Assembly: GCA_032353305.1 (NCBI GenBank)
Contig: JAUCNG010423020.1
Span: 1 to 10,050, forward strand
Direction: 5' to 3'
DNA from: Cephalothrix spiralis
Taxonomy: Eukaryota; Nemertea; Palaeonemertea; Archinemertea; Cephalotrichidae
Length of the DNA: 10,050 nucleotides
Under the pieces are notes generated by a model. That model was not told the DNA's origin. It was given only the letters and a program-made list of their open reading frames with translations, and made no database searches. Below are positions 1-6,868 of the stretch, piece by piece. The translations under genes and the position numbers were made by a program. Numbering within the stretch: position 1 is the stretch's first letter; every line of letters starts with the position of its first letter.

Positions 1-488
1 CACTACTCTGTGAATCCAGACCAATGTTTACTTATCCAATTTGTTTTGCTAAATGTGAGATGGAAAATTTACAATGTCTTCAACCTGGCCACTAAATCTA
101 AAGGAACAAACCAACACAGTCCAGGGAGGTGGCCCGCTCCGCGGGCCAGGGCCCGAAGACCATCATCCACGACTGGATCTGAACATTAATACCAAAAGTT
201 CACTATCCCTGTGTATTGTGTACATAACAAGAGTTTAGAATATAAACTATGTACACCGATAATTTCGAGAGTATCAGAGTAGGCTCTTGAGAAAAGTGTT
301 ATTAAGCCCACTAAGCATATATAAGTACGGGATCCATGTCACTGTGGATGGTGTATGAAAAAGTATGAGATATTGTCAAACATTTTGTTTTGAAATAATT
401 ACATAATACAGCGTCAACATTAAATTCTGTAGACCCCTGAATTTAGTTTAATTTGCATGGTATTCATGTTTTCTTTCTAATTTTTCAG
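1..488 (+). other. Upstream intron, 3' part
   Basis: No PTP-like frame is seen here. The stretch ends in the acceptor of exon a. It holds a GC-rich perfect 8-bp hairpin at 130-148 (TGGCCCGC, loop TCC, GCGGGCCA) inside AT-rich sequence, and a repeat fragment at 172-202 described separately. Confidence 0.7.
172..202 (+). repeat. Dispersed repeat fragment, copy 1
   Basis: A 31-bp stretch starting ACTGGATCTGAACATT recurs in the same orientation at 5005-5037. The only differences are two single-base indels. The flanks are not obviously alike. This points to remnants of one interspersed repeat family in two introns of the same gene. Confidence 0.65.
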
Positions 489-635
489 TCTGATGCCGAT
501 TTTATCCGAGTGCCAAAGAAATATATAGCTACTCAAGGTCCAATGTCGCATACAATTATCGACTTTTGGCGAATGATATGGCAGGAGAATACAAGAATCA
601 TTGTCATGTTAACGCAGCTTGTTGAAAAGGAAAAG
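489..635 (+). CDS. PTP exon a (catalytic domain, YIATQGP and DFW motifs)
   Basis: The acceptor is TTTTTCAG at 481-488 and the donor AAG|gtttgt is at 636. The exon is 147 nt (49 codons) and is phase 0 at both ends. It encodes [11 protein letters not shown] followed by [16 protein letters not shown], both classical PTP motifs. It corresponds to human PTPN11 exon 9, which I recall as 159 nt. The four missing codons all lie before YIATQG, where SHP2 has a longer loop. The ATG at 453 lies in the intron, reads through the splice acceptor in frame, and is not a start. Confidence 0.92.
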
Positions 636-3600
636 GTTTGTATCTTTTTATACTTATATAAGGTACGTTTCGAAACTCGCTATGAGTAGGTGAATGATCA
701 TCAACCAGATAATATAAATTTTAGCCTTTATTTCGTGATCCGTTAGCAAATTTGTGTACTTTAAATTGTACAGTCTACATGTAATGTTCATGCGACGTAG
801 CGTGTCGAATGGAGATCTCTCATGCTGTCTCATGCACTAGTCGGGTTTCAGTAGTCACGTAACTATTGAATTCATGGTAATTTTCAACTACTTACGTCGA
901 CACCAACAATCGACTTATGGGATATCATAACAACACGATAACACCTAGATTTTGAAACGAGCTGAGTCTGCTAACAAATATTGAAATTAAGATTCAAATT
1001 CTCTTTAAAAAGTACTGGTAATTCATGTTCCTATACAATGGTATAGGAACATGAATTAAATAAGTCACAAAATAAAAATGTTAATTACGTTTCTGGCTGA
1101 ATGATTTGCAGATTAGACCTATCGGACCTATATATGATTTATTGACCGAATGACCGATATACAGATCAAATTTACTGCATGCAGCCAGAAATGTAATTAC
1201 GGTACATTATTGACATGCTCTTTCTTTTCCAGAAAAAATGTGAAAAATATTGGCCTGAGGTGAAACAAGATATTATTTTTACAACTCAAAAAGGGCAATA
1301 CAAAATCACTACTAATTCCGAAAAAATCACTGAGGAATATGTTCTACGTGAATTCGTCATAAGTTTGGGTAATCTTGTAAGTAGACGTATCTTTATTATT
1401 AGGGGGTCAGCAATATTACTAAGGGGGAAATTTATACAACATAATATTTGACGTGAAATACATTTTCATGCCAAATAAATGTCGGGAATGACAATTTGAT
1501 GGCAAATTATTTGTCGATTGGTCAGGGAAATTTTTTGAAATGGTCAGGGATTTCAGGAAAAGGTCAGGGAATTTTAAAATTAAAAAAAAGACGTTCTCAA
1601 TTAGTATTAAAAGATTAAATGGTGCACTTGACTTTTTGTGATAAATGTTTCTTGAGTAACAGGCAAATAACTGCCCCGGTTGCAAGATCTTTGCATGGGT
1701 TGAATAGGCAAAGCGCCAATTTTGTCTCGGATTTTTTTCTGAGTGATCACGTGGCACACTGTAATTTTGAATCGATACTGGGATACCGATGAAGCTTATT
1801 GCTAAAGAACTGCAATATTTTTATTTGCATATTCCTTGTATACATTTTTGGATGTAAAGCATAGCAGTTGATGCTGATTTTTTAGATGACCGCTACCGAC
1901 GGGTTTATAAAAAAAATTTCAGACCAAAGGCCCTGTCTATCTATGTTAATACACAAATTTATAGAACTTTTAGGGTTAAACCTTCAGACCCAAGTTTGAA
2001 TTTTTTTTAAATGTTCTCAAAAAGAGTCGAACCCTATATTGTCCAATACAATAATAAGATACCATTTTCGATTGGGTTTGACCCACTTGGTCAGAAGGTT
2101 TAAATTTAACCCCCAAAGTTCCATAAACTTGGGTACAGTATTTTAAAAACTTCTATCTTCGTTTTTTAAAATTGTATTTTGTTCTTCTTCTCTAGCCACC
2201 ACATAAAGTTTACCAATTCCACTCCATGACATGGCCTGATCACGGTGTGATTGATAATCCTGGCGTCATTTTAAGCTTCCTTGAAGACATTAACAAAAGA
2301 CAGAAGTCAATTGTCGGTGCTGGACCTCCTTTAGTGCACTGCAGGTAGGCTAATCCTTCCATATCCGTAAATTGAAAAAAGTTCAGGGGGGGGGGGTCAT
2401 GGAAATAATTGCCATACACATAGGCCGAAAATTGGCAAAATTTGGTTGAGGTACACACCCGCCCCAAAAATGGCATGGAAAAAATTGGAAAATGGTCTTT
2501 TTTGACCACACAACCAATTTGTCCCATTTTGCTCTAGATATTTTGCTTCTAAATTTTATTTTAAAGAGTGCTTTAAGCTTATAAAAGTAATAATAATGGT
2601 CCAAAAACATGATGAAAAGCCTAAAAATAGTAACACAAGGAGGAAAAAATTGGCAAAAAAAACTGAAAAGGTTTAAAAAATTGGGTATGTGTATGGCAAT
2701 TTTTTTCATGCCAGAAAAAAGTTCAGGGGGGGGGGATCTGTTGATTTATTGCGCGCTCCTTACTAAGCGATAGCCATTATTGTATTACCGAGAAATATAT
2801 AAAAAATGGGTTCACTTCCCATGTCTCTTATTTCTAGGTCAAATTTGAAAATTTGTGCTACCAAAAAAAGGACCTACCCGGTTAAGGTGTAATTTACACC
2901 CCTCGGTATTTGATAATACCGAATTTGCATGTATTCGTTTGAAATTTTTTATATTAATAGGTAGAGTGGCATCCCAAGTTTCAAAATATAGAAGCTCATT
3001 TAAAATGAAGTCGCGGTTCGGGCTACAGTAGCAGCTAAAGTTGGGAAAAGTTGAGAAAATGTATTAGTTTTTATTCATTACTACATGTATTCGCTCAGAA
3101 AAACGTTTATATTTATAATGTGTAACTTTTAAAATTAATGTTTAGTAATTTTTATTTAACTTTGTCATTTGAACTCATTTCTGTCCTTCTTCTCTCTCGT
3201 ATCATACATTTCAGATGCTATTTCTTGCCATTTCTATCGAATGTCATTTCTGAAATCAATTACGTTACCATCCATTCCAACAAAATGTATAATTAATTAA
3301 AAAACATGCTGATATTATTTAAAAAAAACTATATTAAAAAAAAAACATAATACCTTTGCTAAATCTGAGAATTCACTACACGGCCTATTAAAATAGAGAT
3401 CAAGTAATTATTATGAGCAAAAGTAAGTCATTTATAAATGAGTTACTTTTGCTGGCATCGATAATGAGAGTCTTCATTTCGTTTAGTTGCTCTGTAAAAT
3501 CTTTAATTTACATGCGAAAATACATGAGGTGTGTAAATCACATATAAACCGGGTCGGTTCTTTGATCAACACCACCCCCTATTTTTTGAACTTGATCGAA

Positions 3601-6600
3601 AATTTTGAGAAAGGTAATTATGGTATGTGAAATGCACTAGGTTAATGAGGATTTAAATTGCTACGCGCACTTTGAAAATGATTTCTGAATTTTAAGCTCT
3701 CTCGATTTTAAATCATCATTTTTCTTTCTTTTTTCAGTGCTGGAATTGGAAGAACTGGTAGTCTGATTGTTTTAGATATGTTAATTGATAAAGTGAAAGA
3801 ACAAGGTTAGTCAATGTACTCGCTGTATTGAGCTATTAATTGTCTGCAGCATAACACCGAAGGTTTAGCGAGATTGGGGTCCCAAAATTGGAAATGTAGG
3901 GTAGTCTTGTGTTAGGTCACGATACCAATCTATGAAGAGAGCGGGCTGATATGGCCCAATTTGTGAGATAGTGTCATATACTTGAATGAAATAATTGGCT
4001 AATTGTTCGATATTTTGCTGAAATACAGCCAAATCCCTATAGCAAGGTGAGAAAAACCGCTGACACGAAGGTAAAACGAGACGTTATAGCACGGACTCTC
4101 ATTAAACAAAAATTAAAAATAAGCAACTAAGATTTCAGCAAAAATTTTGGCGTTAATGCTTTTTCTCAATGCTTTATTATGAATGGCAAAATTCAAGAAC
4201 ACAAAATGTGGGATTTGACTTCATGTATGTCGTAATATAAATAATTATTTACCAACTTTTTCTGCAGGTCTCAACACACCGATAGATGTCTACAATTCTA
4301 TAAGAATATTACGTCGTCAACGACCTGGCCTTGTACAAACTGCTGATCAATATAAATTTATTTACATTGTTCTCGATCATTATATTGATACGTTAATGAG
4401 GAGAATGAAGGAGTCAAAGGTAAGTCAATACAAGTTACAACATTGACACAAACAAGTAACCGTCCGCTTGTTACTTTCAACTTCAACTTGAAATAGACAC
4501 AGACGGTCCACTTGCTCGAGCATTTACCCTATGCCCCGCACTCTATTTTCTATATACCGATTAGAGTCGGGTTTACCCCGAAGGGAGGGTCAGCGTCCCA
4601 CTTCACGTATTTATACTGACCGAGCCACCCAGTATACGGTCTGTGTTTGTACTCCTAGGGAGTCTCGAACCAGCAACCTTCCTTTTGGAAGGCGAGCGTG
4701 GTACCTCAGCCCCACAGCACCGGCCATTAGTGAACCCTATTTCTAAAAGGTACCGATTCGGCCCTCCTAAGGTTTTTCAAAATTATCGAAAAGCGTCTTA
4801 ACACAGTGTGTTTTATTTTGTAGGACTTCTAATATGAAGTTATTGCTAAAATAATACTTAAAACCTCGAGGGAAGGTTCCCCGGGGCTTCCGCTGGAGGC
4901 TCCAATATTGGGGTGTTTAAGATTTTTAACAAAATATTTAAACAATTGGGAAATATCGGCGCAAATGCATAGTATATGGATTTTTCGAGAGCGATTGGCG
5001 AAAAACTGGATTCTGAACATTGAATACCAAAAGTTCAAAATAACTTGACAAAGTTGAAATGTGTATATTGAAATACATGTATACCCCGTTCTCACAGCTG
5101 TATAACCGAGGATCTAAAAAGTGGACAATATTCTTTGCTGGGAAAGCTTGATAATTTTGCGGCAATATACAGTGTTTCCAAGTAAAAAGGGAATCACTAT
5201 TAGTGATTTCTACATCAATTATATAGTATATTATTCGGGTTTTAACACCGAGAACTATTTCATTTATGTGTTTGACTACATTACATATGGGCACAAAAAG
5301 ACGCGCATTGATACAGCCGTTGACGTTCCTGCAAAGGCGTTCTCTTCGAGGCTGTTGCATAATGTTAAAAATCAGTAATGCCAAAAGGGGCGGAACAGAC
5401 GGGAACAGAATATGGACAAATTCCCTAATATAATATATGACTTAATTATGAAATTGAACTGGCTGTTTGTGATACCTAGAAACGACCCGAACGTATTCGG
5501 CTCGCCTTCGGCAATTTCCGTAAAAAGATACAAAATTCTGGCAATGGGATTAACTGATGTTATAAATATAAAAAAAGAATGGCTCTTGAACCACACGGCA
5601 AAATTTGGTTTAGAATATCGACGATTTGGAAAATAAATAAGTGTCAGATCGGGATGTCGTGTTTTGCATTTGATAAAGAAAAAGATTCTATGGATTATGA
5701 ATTTAAATTTTTTGACAAGTGAGCTGCTTTTTGTATGTATTATTGGATAATGTGCTATTAGCTCATGTTGCATGCGGTTAAATTTCTATCCCAGAAGTAA
5801 TGAACCTTTTGACAAACAATTAAACTATCTTGATGTAGGTTTAATCACATCGGTTTAACTTAAAAGTGCAAAAAGAGCATGCTTTGAATGACCCGTAAAC
5901 ACGTGAGTTAAATCATATATTAATCCGTAATTTTGATACGTCGGTATACATTAAAAGACTCGAAACCCGCATGGGGTTCTCGTCGTATCAAAACTACAGA
6001 TAAATAAATATTACCAGTGTCACATCAAGTATTAAACCTTTATCACGAGAGAGATGTGGAAAGTTCTAAAAATAGGCACTCGAATCAGGCCATATCTAGT
6101 TGGAGGACACTACTTGATGGGACACTGCTATTACTTATTCTGTATATCTCTGTATATAGCACACCTTAATTACATGTATAGCTAGTGTCATGAGTAAATA
6201 CAAAATCTTACTTATAAGTTACATTAGTTTGATGGAAAAACCTCAACATTACCCCGCTTTAGTTTTTTGCTCCGTTATACAGTTTTTCAATTACAGCTAT
6301 ATTCGCACTATCTTTGTTCCAGGCCTCACAGTTCTCCTAAAATTTTAGGGTATCCTATAAATATTAACATTCCTCCTAAAATCTCCTAAAATATTACGAT
6401 TTCTCCTAAAAAATTCATGAAAATGGTTTAATAGGTGTCAAAAAAATTTCGCCTCGCTTCGCTCGGCTTTAAATTTAATCATTTTCAGTTTAGCTGTTCA
6501 AAGGCGCGGGACAAAGATTAAAAACTTATTATGGTGAGAGATTATTATTGATTTAAAAAAAAATGTTGTAAAGGAAAGTTGATACAAAATCCACTCGTAT

Positions 6601-6868
6601 TACCATAAAAGATCATGAATTAAACTGTACTAGAAAATCTCATGAAATATTGCTCAAAAATCTCCTAAAATTAAAAAAAATCTCCTAAGATAGCAAAAAT
6701 TACTGTAAGGCCTGTTTAATGTTGACGTACAGCGTTGTATGCTGTAGATGATTTTTTGACGCGGCGGTAGCTCGCAGAAGGGTCGATTTTTAAAGTAGAC
6801 TAAAGTTATATTATTTCAATTTTCAGAAACAACAGGAAAATGATGTTGTTTATGCAAATCTCCGGTGA
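489..6868 (+). CDS. SHP-type non-receptor protein tyrosine phosphatase, 3' part (six exons, 5' end outside the window)
   Basis: Join 489-635, 1233-1376, 2196-2344, 3738-3805, 4268-4419, 6827-6868; 233 codons plus TGA. The enzyme removes phosphate from phosphotyrosine. SHP proteins act in the cytosol downstream of receptor tyrosine kinases and usually promote Ras-MAPK signalling. Visible residues, numbered from the first codon here: YIATQGP (12-18), DFWRMIW (25-31), KYWP (54-57), WPDHG with the general acid Asp112, the P-loop [10 protein letters not shown] with nucleophile Cys146 and Arg152, and VQTADQY with Gln193 and Gln197. Tyr229 lies in the tail. All catalytic residues expected in this part are present, so the gene looks intact. 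The SHP assignment rests on the stretch after the P-loop ([35 protein letters not shown]), on the tail and on intron positions. By eye, exon 5 matches human SHP2 at about 24 of 50 residues, so it could be an orthologue or a divergent paralogue. SH2 domains are inferred, not seen. Confidence 0.93.
1019..1058. repeat. Perfect inverted repeat, 18-bp arms, 4-nt loop
   Basis: The left arm TAATTCATGTTCCTATAC (1019-1036) and right arm GTATAGGAACATGAATTA (1041-1058) are exact reverse complements around AATG. Such a perfect hairpin is far longer than chance would give in 600 bp. It may be a young palindromic transposon remnant or a hairpin RNA. No function is evident. Confidence 0.9.
1082..1199. mobile_element. 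Small MITE-like element with 18-bp terminal inverted repeats
   Basis: The ends TAATTACGTTTCTGGCTG (1082-1099) and CAGCCAGAAATGTAATTA (1182-1199) are inverted repeats with one mismatch, about 118 bp in total. There is no coding capacity. A target-site duplication is not certain because the ends are themselves TA-rich. It sits just before the acceptor of exon b. Confidence 0.6.
1233..1376 (+). CDS. PTP exon b (KKCEKYWP motif)
   Basis: The acceptor is TTTCTTTTCCAG, ending at 1232. The donor is CTT|gtaagt at 1377. The exon is 144 nt (48 codons), phase 0 at both ends. It opens with KKCEKYWP, the PTP motif that follows the preceding exon's VEKEK, and ends in [13 protein letters not shown], matching the SHP beta-strand YTLREL. 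An upstream GT at 1369 (gtaatc) would leave phase 1, which does not fit the phase-0 start of the next exon, so the consensus gtaagt is preferred. The middle ([19 protein letters not shown]) is poorly conserved. Confidence 0.9.
1519..1570 (+). repeat. Three-copy tandem of GGTCAGGGA units
   Basis: The word GGTCAGGGA occurs at 1520, 1542 and 1562, spaced 22 and 20 bp apart, each followed by an A/T-rich stretch. This is a short degenerate tandem repeat inside the intron. Confidence 0.7.
1955..2130. repeat. Imperfect long inverted repeat
   Basis: The left arm, about 1955-1995, begins AAATTTATAGAACTTT. It is complementary with small gaps to the right arm, about 2085-2130, which ends AAAGTTCCATAAACTT. 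The loop is about 90 bp. The arms share the words AGGGTTAAA / TTTAAC and CCTTCAGACC / TCAGAAGG. It is probably a decayed foldback or MITE element. Confidence 0.6.
2196..2344 (+). CDS. PTP exon c (WPD loop and catalytic cysteine)
   Basis: The acceptor is TTCTTCTTCTCTAG, ending at 2195. The donor is CAG|gtaggc at 2345. The exon is 149 nt, phase 0 at its start and phase 2 at its end. It carries WPDHGV with the general-acid Asp codon at 2238-2240, and ends in LVHC plus two bases of Ser. The catalytic Cys codon is 2340-2342. The intron therefore cuts the P-loop one codon after the nucleophile. Confidence 0.93.
2374..2735. mobile_element. Foldback element flanked by poly-G direct repeats
   Basis: The outer direct repeats GAAAAAAGTTCA plus a G run occur at 2374-2396 (11 G) and 2714-2735 (10 G). 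Just inside, 25-nt inverted repeats at 2398-2422 and 2686-2710 match at 23 positions and share AATTGCCATACACATA. The interior has GCCGAAAATTGGCAAAA and GGTTGAGGTAC, which recur at 9757-9795. The minus-strand open frames here are fragments of this repeat and look non-coding. Confidence 0.7.
2886..2922. repeat. Two adjacent short palindromes
   Basis: GGTGTAATTTACACC (2886-2900) is a 7-bp palindrome around one base. TCGGTATT/AATACCGA (2903-2922) is an 8-bp stem with loop TGAT. They sit back to back in the intron. Confidence 0.6.
3416..3453. repeat. 38-bp near-perfect palindrome
   Basis: The arms AGCAAAAGTAAGTCATTTA and TAAATGAGTTACTTTTGCT meet with no loop. The only mismatch is a G opposite G. 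The central 14 bp TCATTTATAAATGA is a perfect palindrome. Confidence 0.85.
3738..3805 (+). CDS. PTP exon d (rest of P-loop, AGIGRTG)
   Basis: A strong polypyrimidine tract and CAG end at 3737; the donor CAAG|gttagt is at 3806. The exon is 68 nt, entering in phase 2 and leaving in phase 1. Its first base completes the Ser codon, then it encodes [22 protein letters not shown] plus one base of Gly. The Arg codon of the P-loop is 3751-3753. The length equals that of human PTPN11 exon 12 as I recall it. The residue after GRTG is Ser, where SHP2 has Thr468. Confidence 0.93.
3806..4267 (+). other. Intron between exons d and e
   Basis: 462 bp, gttagt to ctgcag, entered in phase 1. No repeat, RNA gene or coding signal stands out. 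Confidence 0.85.
4268..4419 (+). CDS. PTP exon e (Q-loop and last catalytic helix)
   Basis: The acceptor is TTTTTCTGCAG, ending at 4267. The donor is AAG|gtaagt at 4420. The exon is 152 nt, completing a split Gly codon and ending in phase 0. It encodes [27 protein letters not shown] and [14 protein letters not shown]. Gln codons at 4336-4338 and 4348-4350 match SHP2 Gln506 and Gln510, which position the hydrolytic water. The length equals that of PTPN11 exon 13 as I recall it. Confidence 0.93.
4500..4730 (-). mobile_element. tRNA-derived SINE-like element (tRNA-Gly-like head)
   Basis: On the minus strand, starting near 4730, the sequence reads GGCCGGTGCTG, then GGGGCTGAGGTACCACG (an RNA polymerase III A-box-like segment), CTCGCCTTCCA and finally GCTGGTTCGAGACTC (a B-box). 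CTCGCCTTCCA is the anticodon-arm sequence of eukaryotic tRNA-Gly(GCC), so a tRNA-Gly-like head is inferred. About 150 bp of unrelated body follows, to about 4500. The T-stem is not fully paired, so this is not a functional tRNA. The 3' end and target-site duplication are not resolved. Confidence 0.65.
5005..5037 (+). repeat. Dispersed repeat fragment, copy 2
   Basis: This 33-bp stretch, ACTGGATTCTGAACATTG onwards, matches 172-202 with two single-base indels in the same orientation. Confidence 0.65.
5118..5636 (+). pseudogene. Decayed open frame of unknown origin (one in-frame stop)
   Basis: The frame is open from 5118 to the TAA at 5376-5378 and continues in the same frame to the TAA at 5634-5636, about 171 codons with one interruption. 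It has no good ATG start; the first in-frame ATG is at 5412 in the second part. The translation looks protein-like (for example [50 protein letters not shown]), mixes synonymous third bases, and is richer in GC than its surroundings. I do not recognise the family. An AATAAA overlaps the final stop at 5632-5637 and is followed by GT-rich sequence. A captured transposon or viral gene relic is possible. The overlapping minus-strand frames at 4938-5384 and 5372-5773 are also open, so the coding strand is not certain. Confidence 0.4.
5632..5637 (+). promoter_or_regulatory. AATAAA poly(A) signal overlapping the stop of the decayed frame
   Basis: The hexamer AATAAA overlaps the TAA stop at 5634-5636. 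A GT-rich stretch (GATGTCGTGTTTTGC) lies about 15-30 bp downstream, at about 5651-5667, as expected of a cleavage signal. It may be chance in AT-rich DNA. Confidence 0.35.
5927..5997. repeat. Inverted repeat, 14-bp arms with nested hairpin
   Basis: The arms GTAATTTTGATACG (5927-5940) and CGTATCAAAACTAC (5984-5997) pair with one mismatch. Inside lies a second stem, GAAACCC / GGGGTTC, around GCAT. This is a foldback-type remnant. Confidence 0.65.
6320..6714. mobile_element. TCTCCTAAAA-rich element with 13-bp inverted ends
   Basis: The ends CAGGCCTCACAGT (6320-6332) and ACTGTAAGGCCTG (6702-6714) are inverted repeats with one mismatch. CTCCTAAAA or CTCCTAAGA occurs five or more times near both ends (about 6335, 6381, 6390, 6403, 6662, 6682). 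The middle contains GCCTCGCTTCGCTCGGC. There is no coding capacity, and it looks like a non-autonomous DNA transposon. It ends about 110 bp before the terminal exon. Confidence 0.55.
6827..6868 (+). CDS. PTP terminal exon (13-residue tail with YxN motif, then TGA)
   Basis: The acceptor is ATTTCAATTTTCAG, ending at 6826. Phase 0 joins exon e cleanly and the exon reads [13 protein letters not shown], then TGA at 6866-6868. Against the SHP2 segment KSKRKGHEYTNI the tyrosine falls at the same position (ninth residue after the splice), so it matches SHP2 Tyr542. YANL is a Tyr-x-Asn type Grb2 SH2 ligand, and VVYANL also fits the ITIM pattern. The rest of the usual SHP tail, with its second tyrosine and proline-rich part, is absent unless an alternative exon is used. 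Confidence 0.82.
   Translation, partial: KQQENDVVYANLR

Larger units (their letters stand above)
636..1232 (+). other. Intron between exons a and b
   Basis: 597 bp from gtttgt to ttccag. The first half shows nothing recognisable. The second half carries a perfect 18-bp palindrome and a small terminal-inverted-repeat element, each listed separately. I see no coding signal. Confidence 0.85.
1377..2195 (+). other. Intron between exons b and c
   Basis: 819 bp from gtaagt to ctctag. It contains a three-copy GGTCAGGGA tandem and a long imperfect inverted repeat, listed separately. The minus-strand open frame at 1419-1757 resembles no protein I know and crosses the tandem repeat. Confidence 0.85.
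2345..3737 (+). other. Intron between exons c and d
   Basis: 1393 bp splitting the catalytic P-loop. It contains a poly-G-flanked foldback element (2374-2735), paired small palindromes (2886-2922) and a 38-bp palindrome (3416-3453), all listed separately. The rest is AT-rich with homopolymer runs and no coding signal. Confidence 0.85.
4420..6826 (+). other. Last intron (2407 bp), repeat-rich
   Basis: It runs from gtaagt to tttcag and is phase 0. It is the longest intron and holds a SINE-like unit, a dispersed repeat fragment, a decayed open frame with its own AATAAA, a foldback, and a TCTCCTAAAA element, each listed separately. A weak acceptor-like TTTTATTTTGTAG ends at 4823. If used, it would add DF and a stop after exon e and remove the tail tyrosine; this is speculative. 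An AATAAA is also present near 6004. Confidence 0.85.

Noticed and set aside
1365-1372. Alternative donor GG|gtaatc for exon b at 1369
   Set aside because: It would end the exon in phase 1 and shift the next exon, which starts cleanly in phase 0. The gtaagt at 1377 fits both phase and consensus.
1419-1757. Minus-strand open frame of 112 codons
   Set aside because: It crosses a tandem repeat within an intron, has no recognisable motif and reflects AT-rich sequence.
2240-2709. Two minus-strand open frames opposite exon c and the following intron
   Set aside because: They are the antisense of a real exon and of a foldback repeat, with no known domain.
489-4419. Receptor-type PTP domain
   Set aside because: Residues after the P-loop, the tail position and the intron positions fit SHP. 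There is no second PTP domain downstream and the gene ends 13 codons after the last conserved splice site.
4531-4746. Plus-strand open frame of 71 codons
   Set aside because: It lies within the tRNA-derived SINE-like unit, in antisense to its polymerase III boxes.
4938-5773. Two overlapping minus-strand open frames (4938-5384, 5372-5773)
   Set aside because: They oppose the plus-strand frame at 5118-5636, which has the better composition and a poly(A) signal. They are kept only as a stated uncertainty there.
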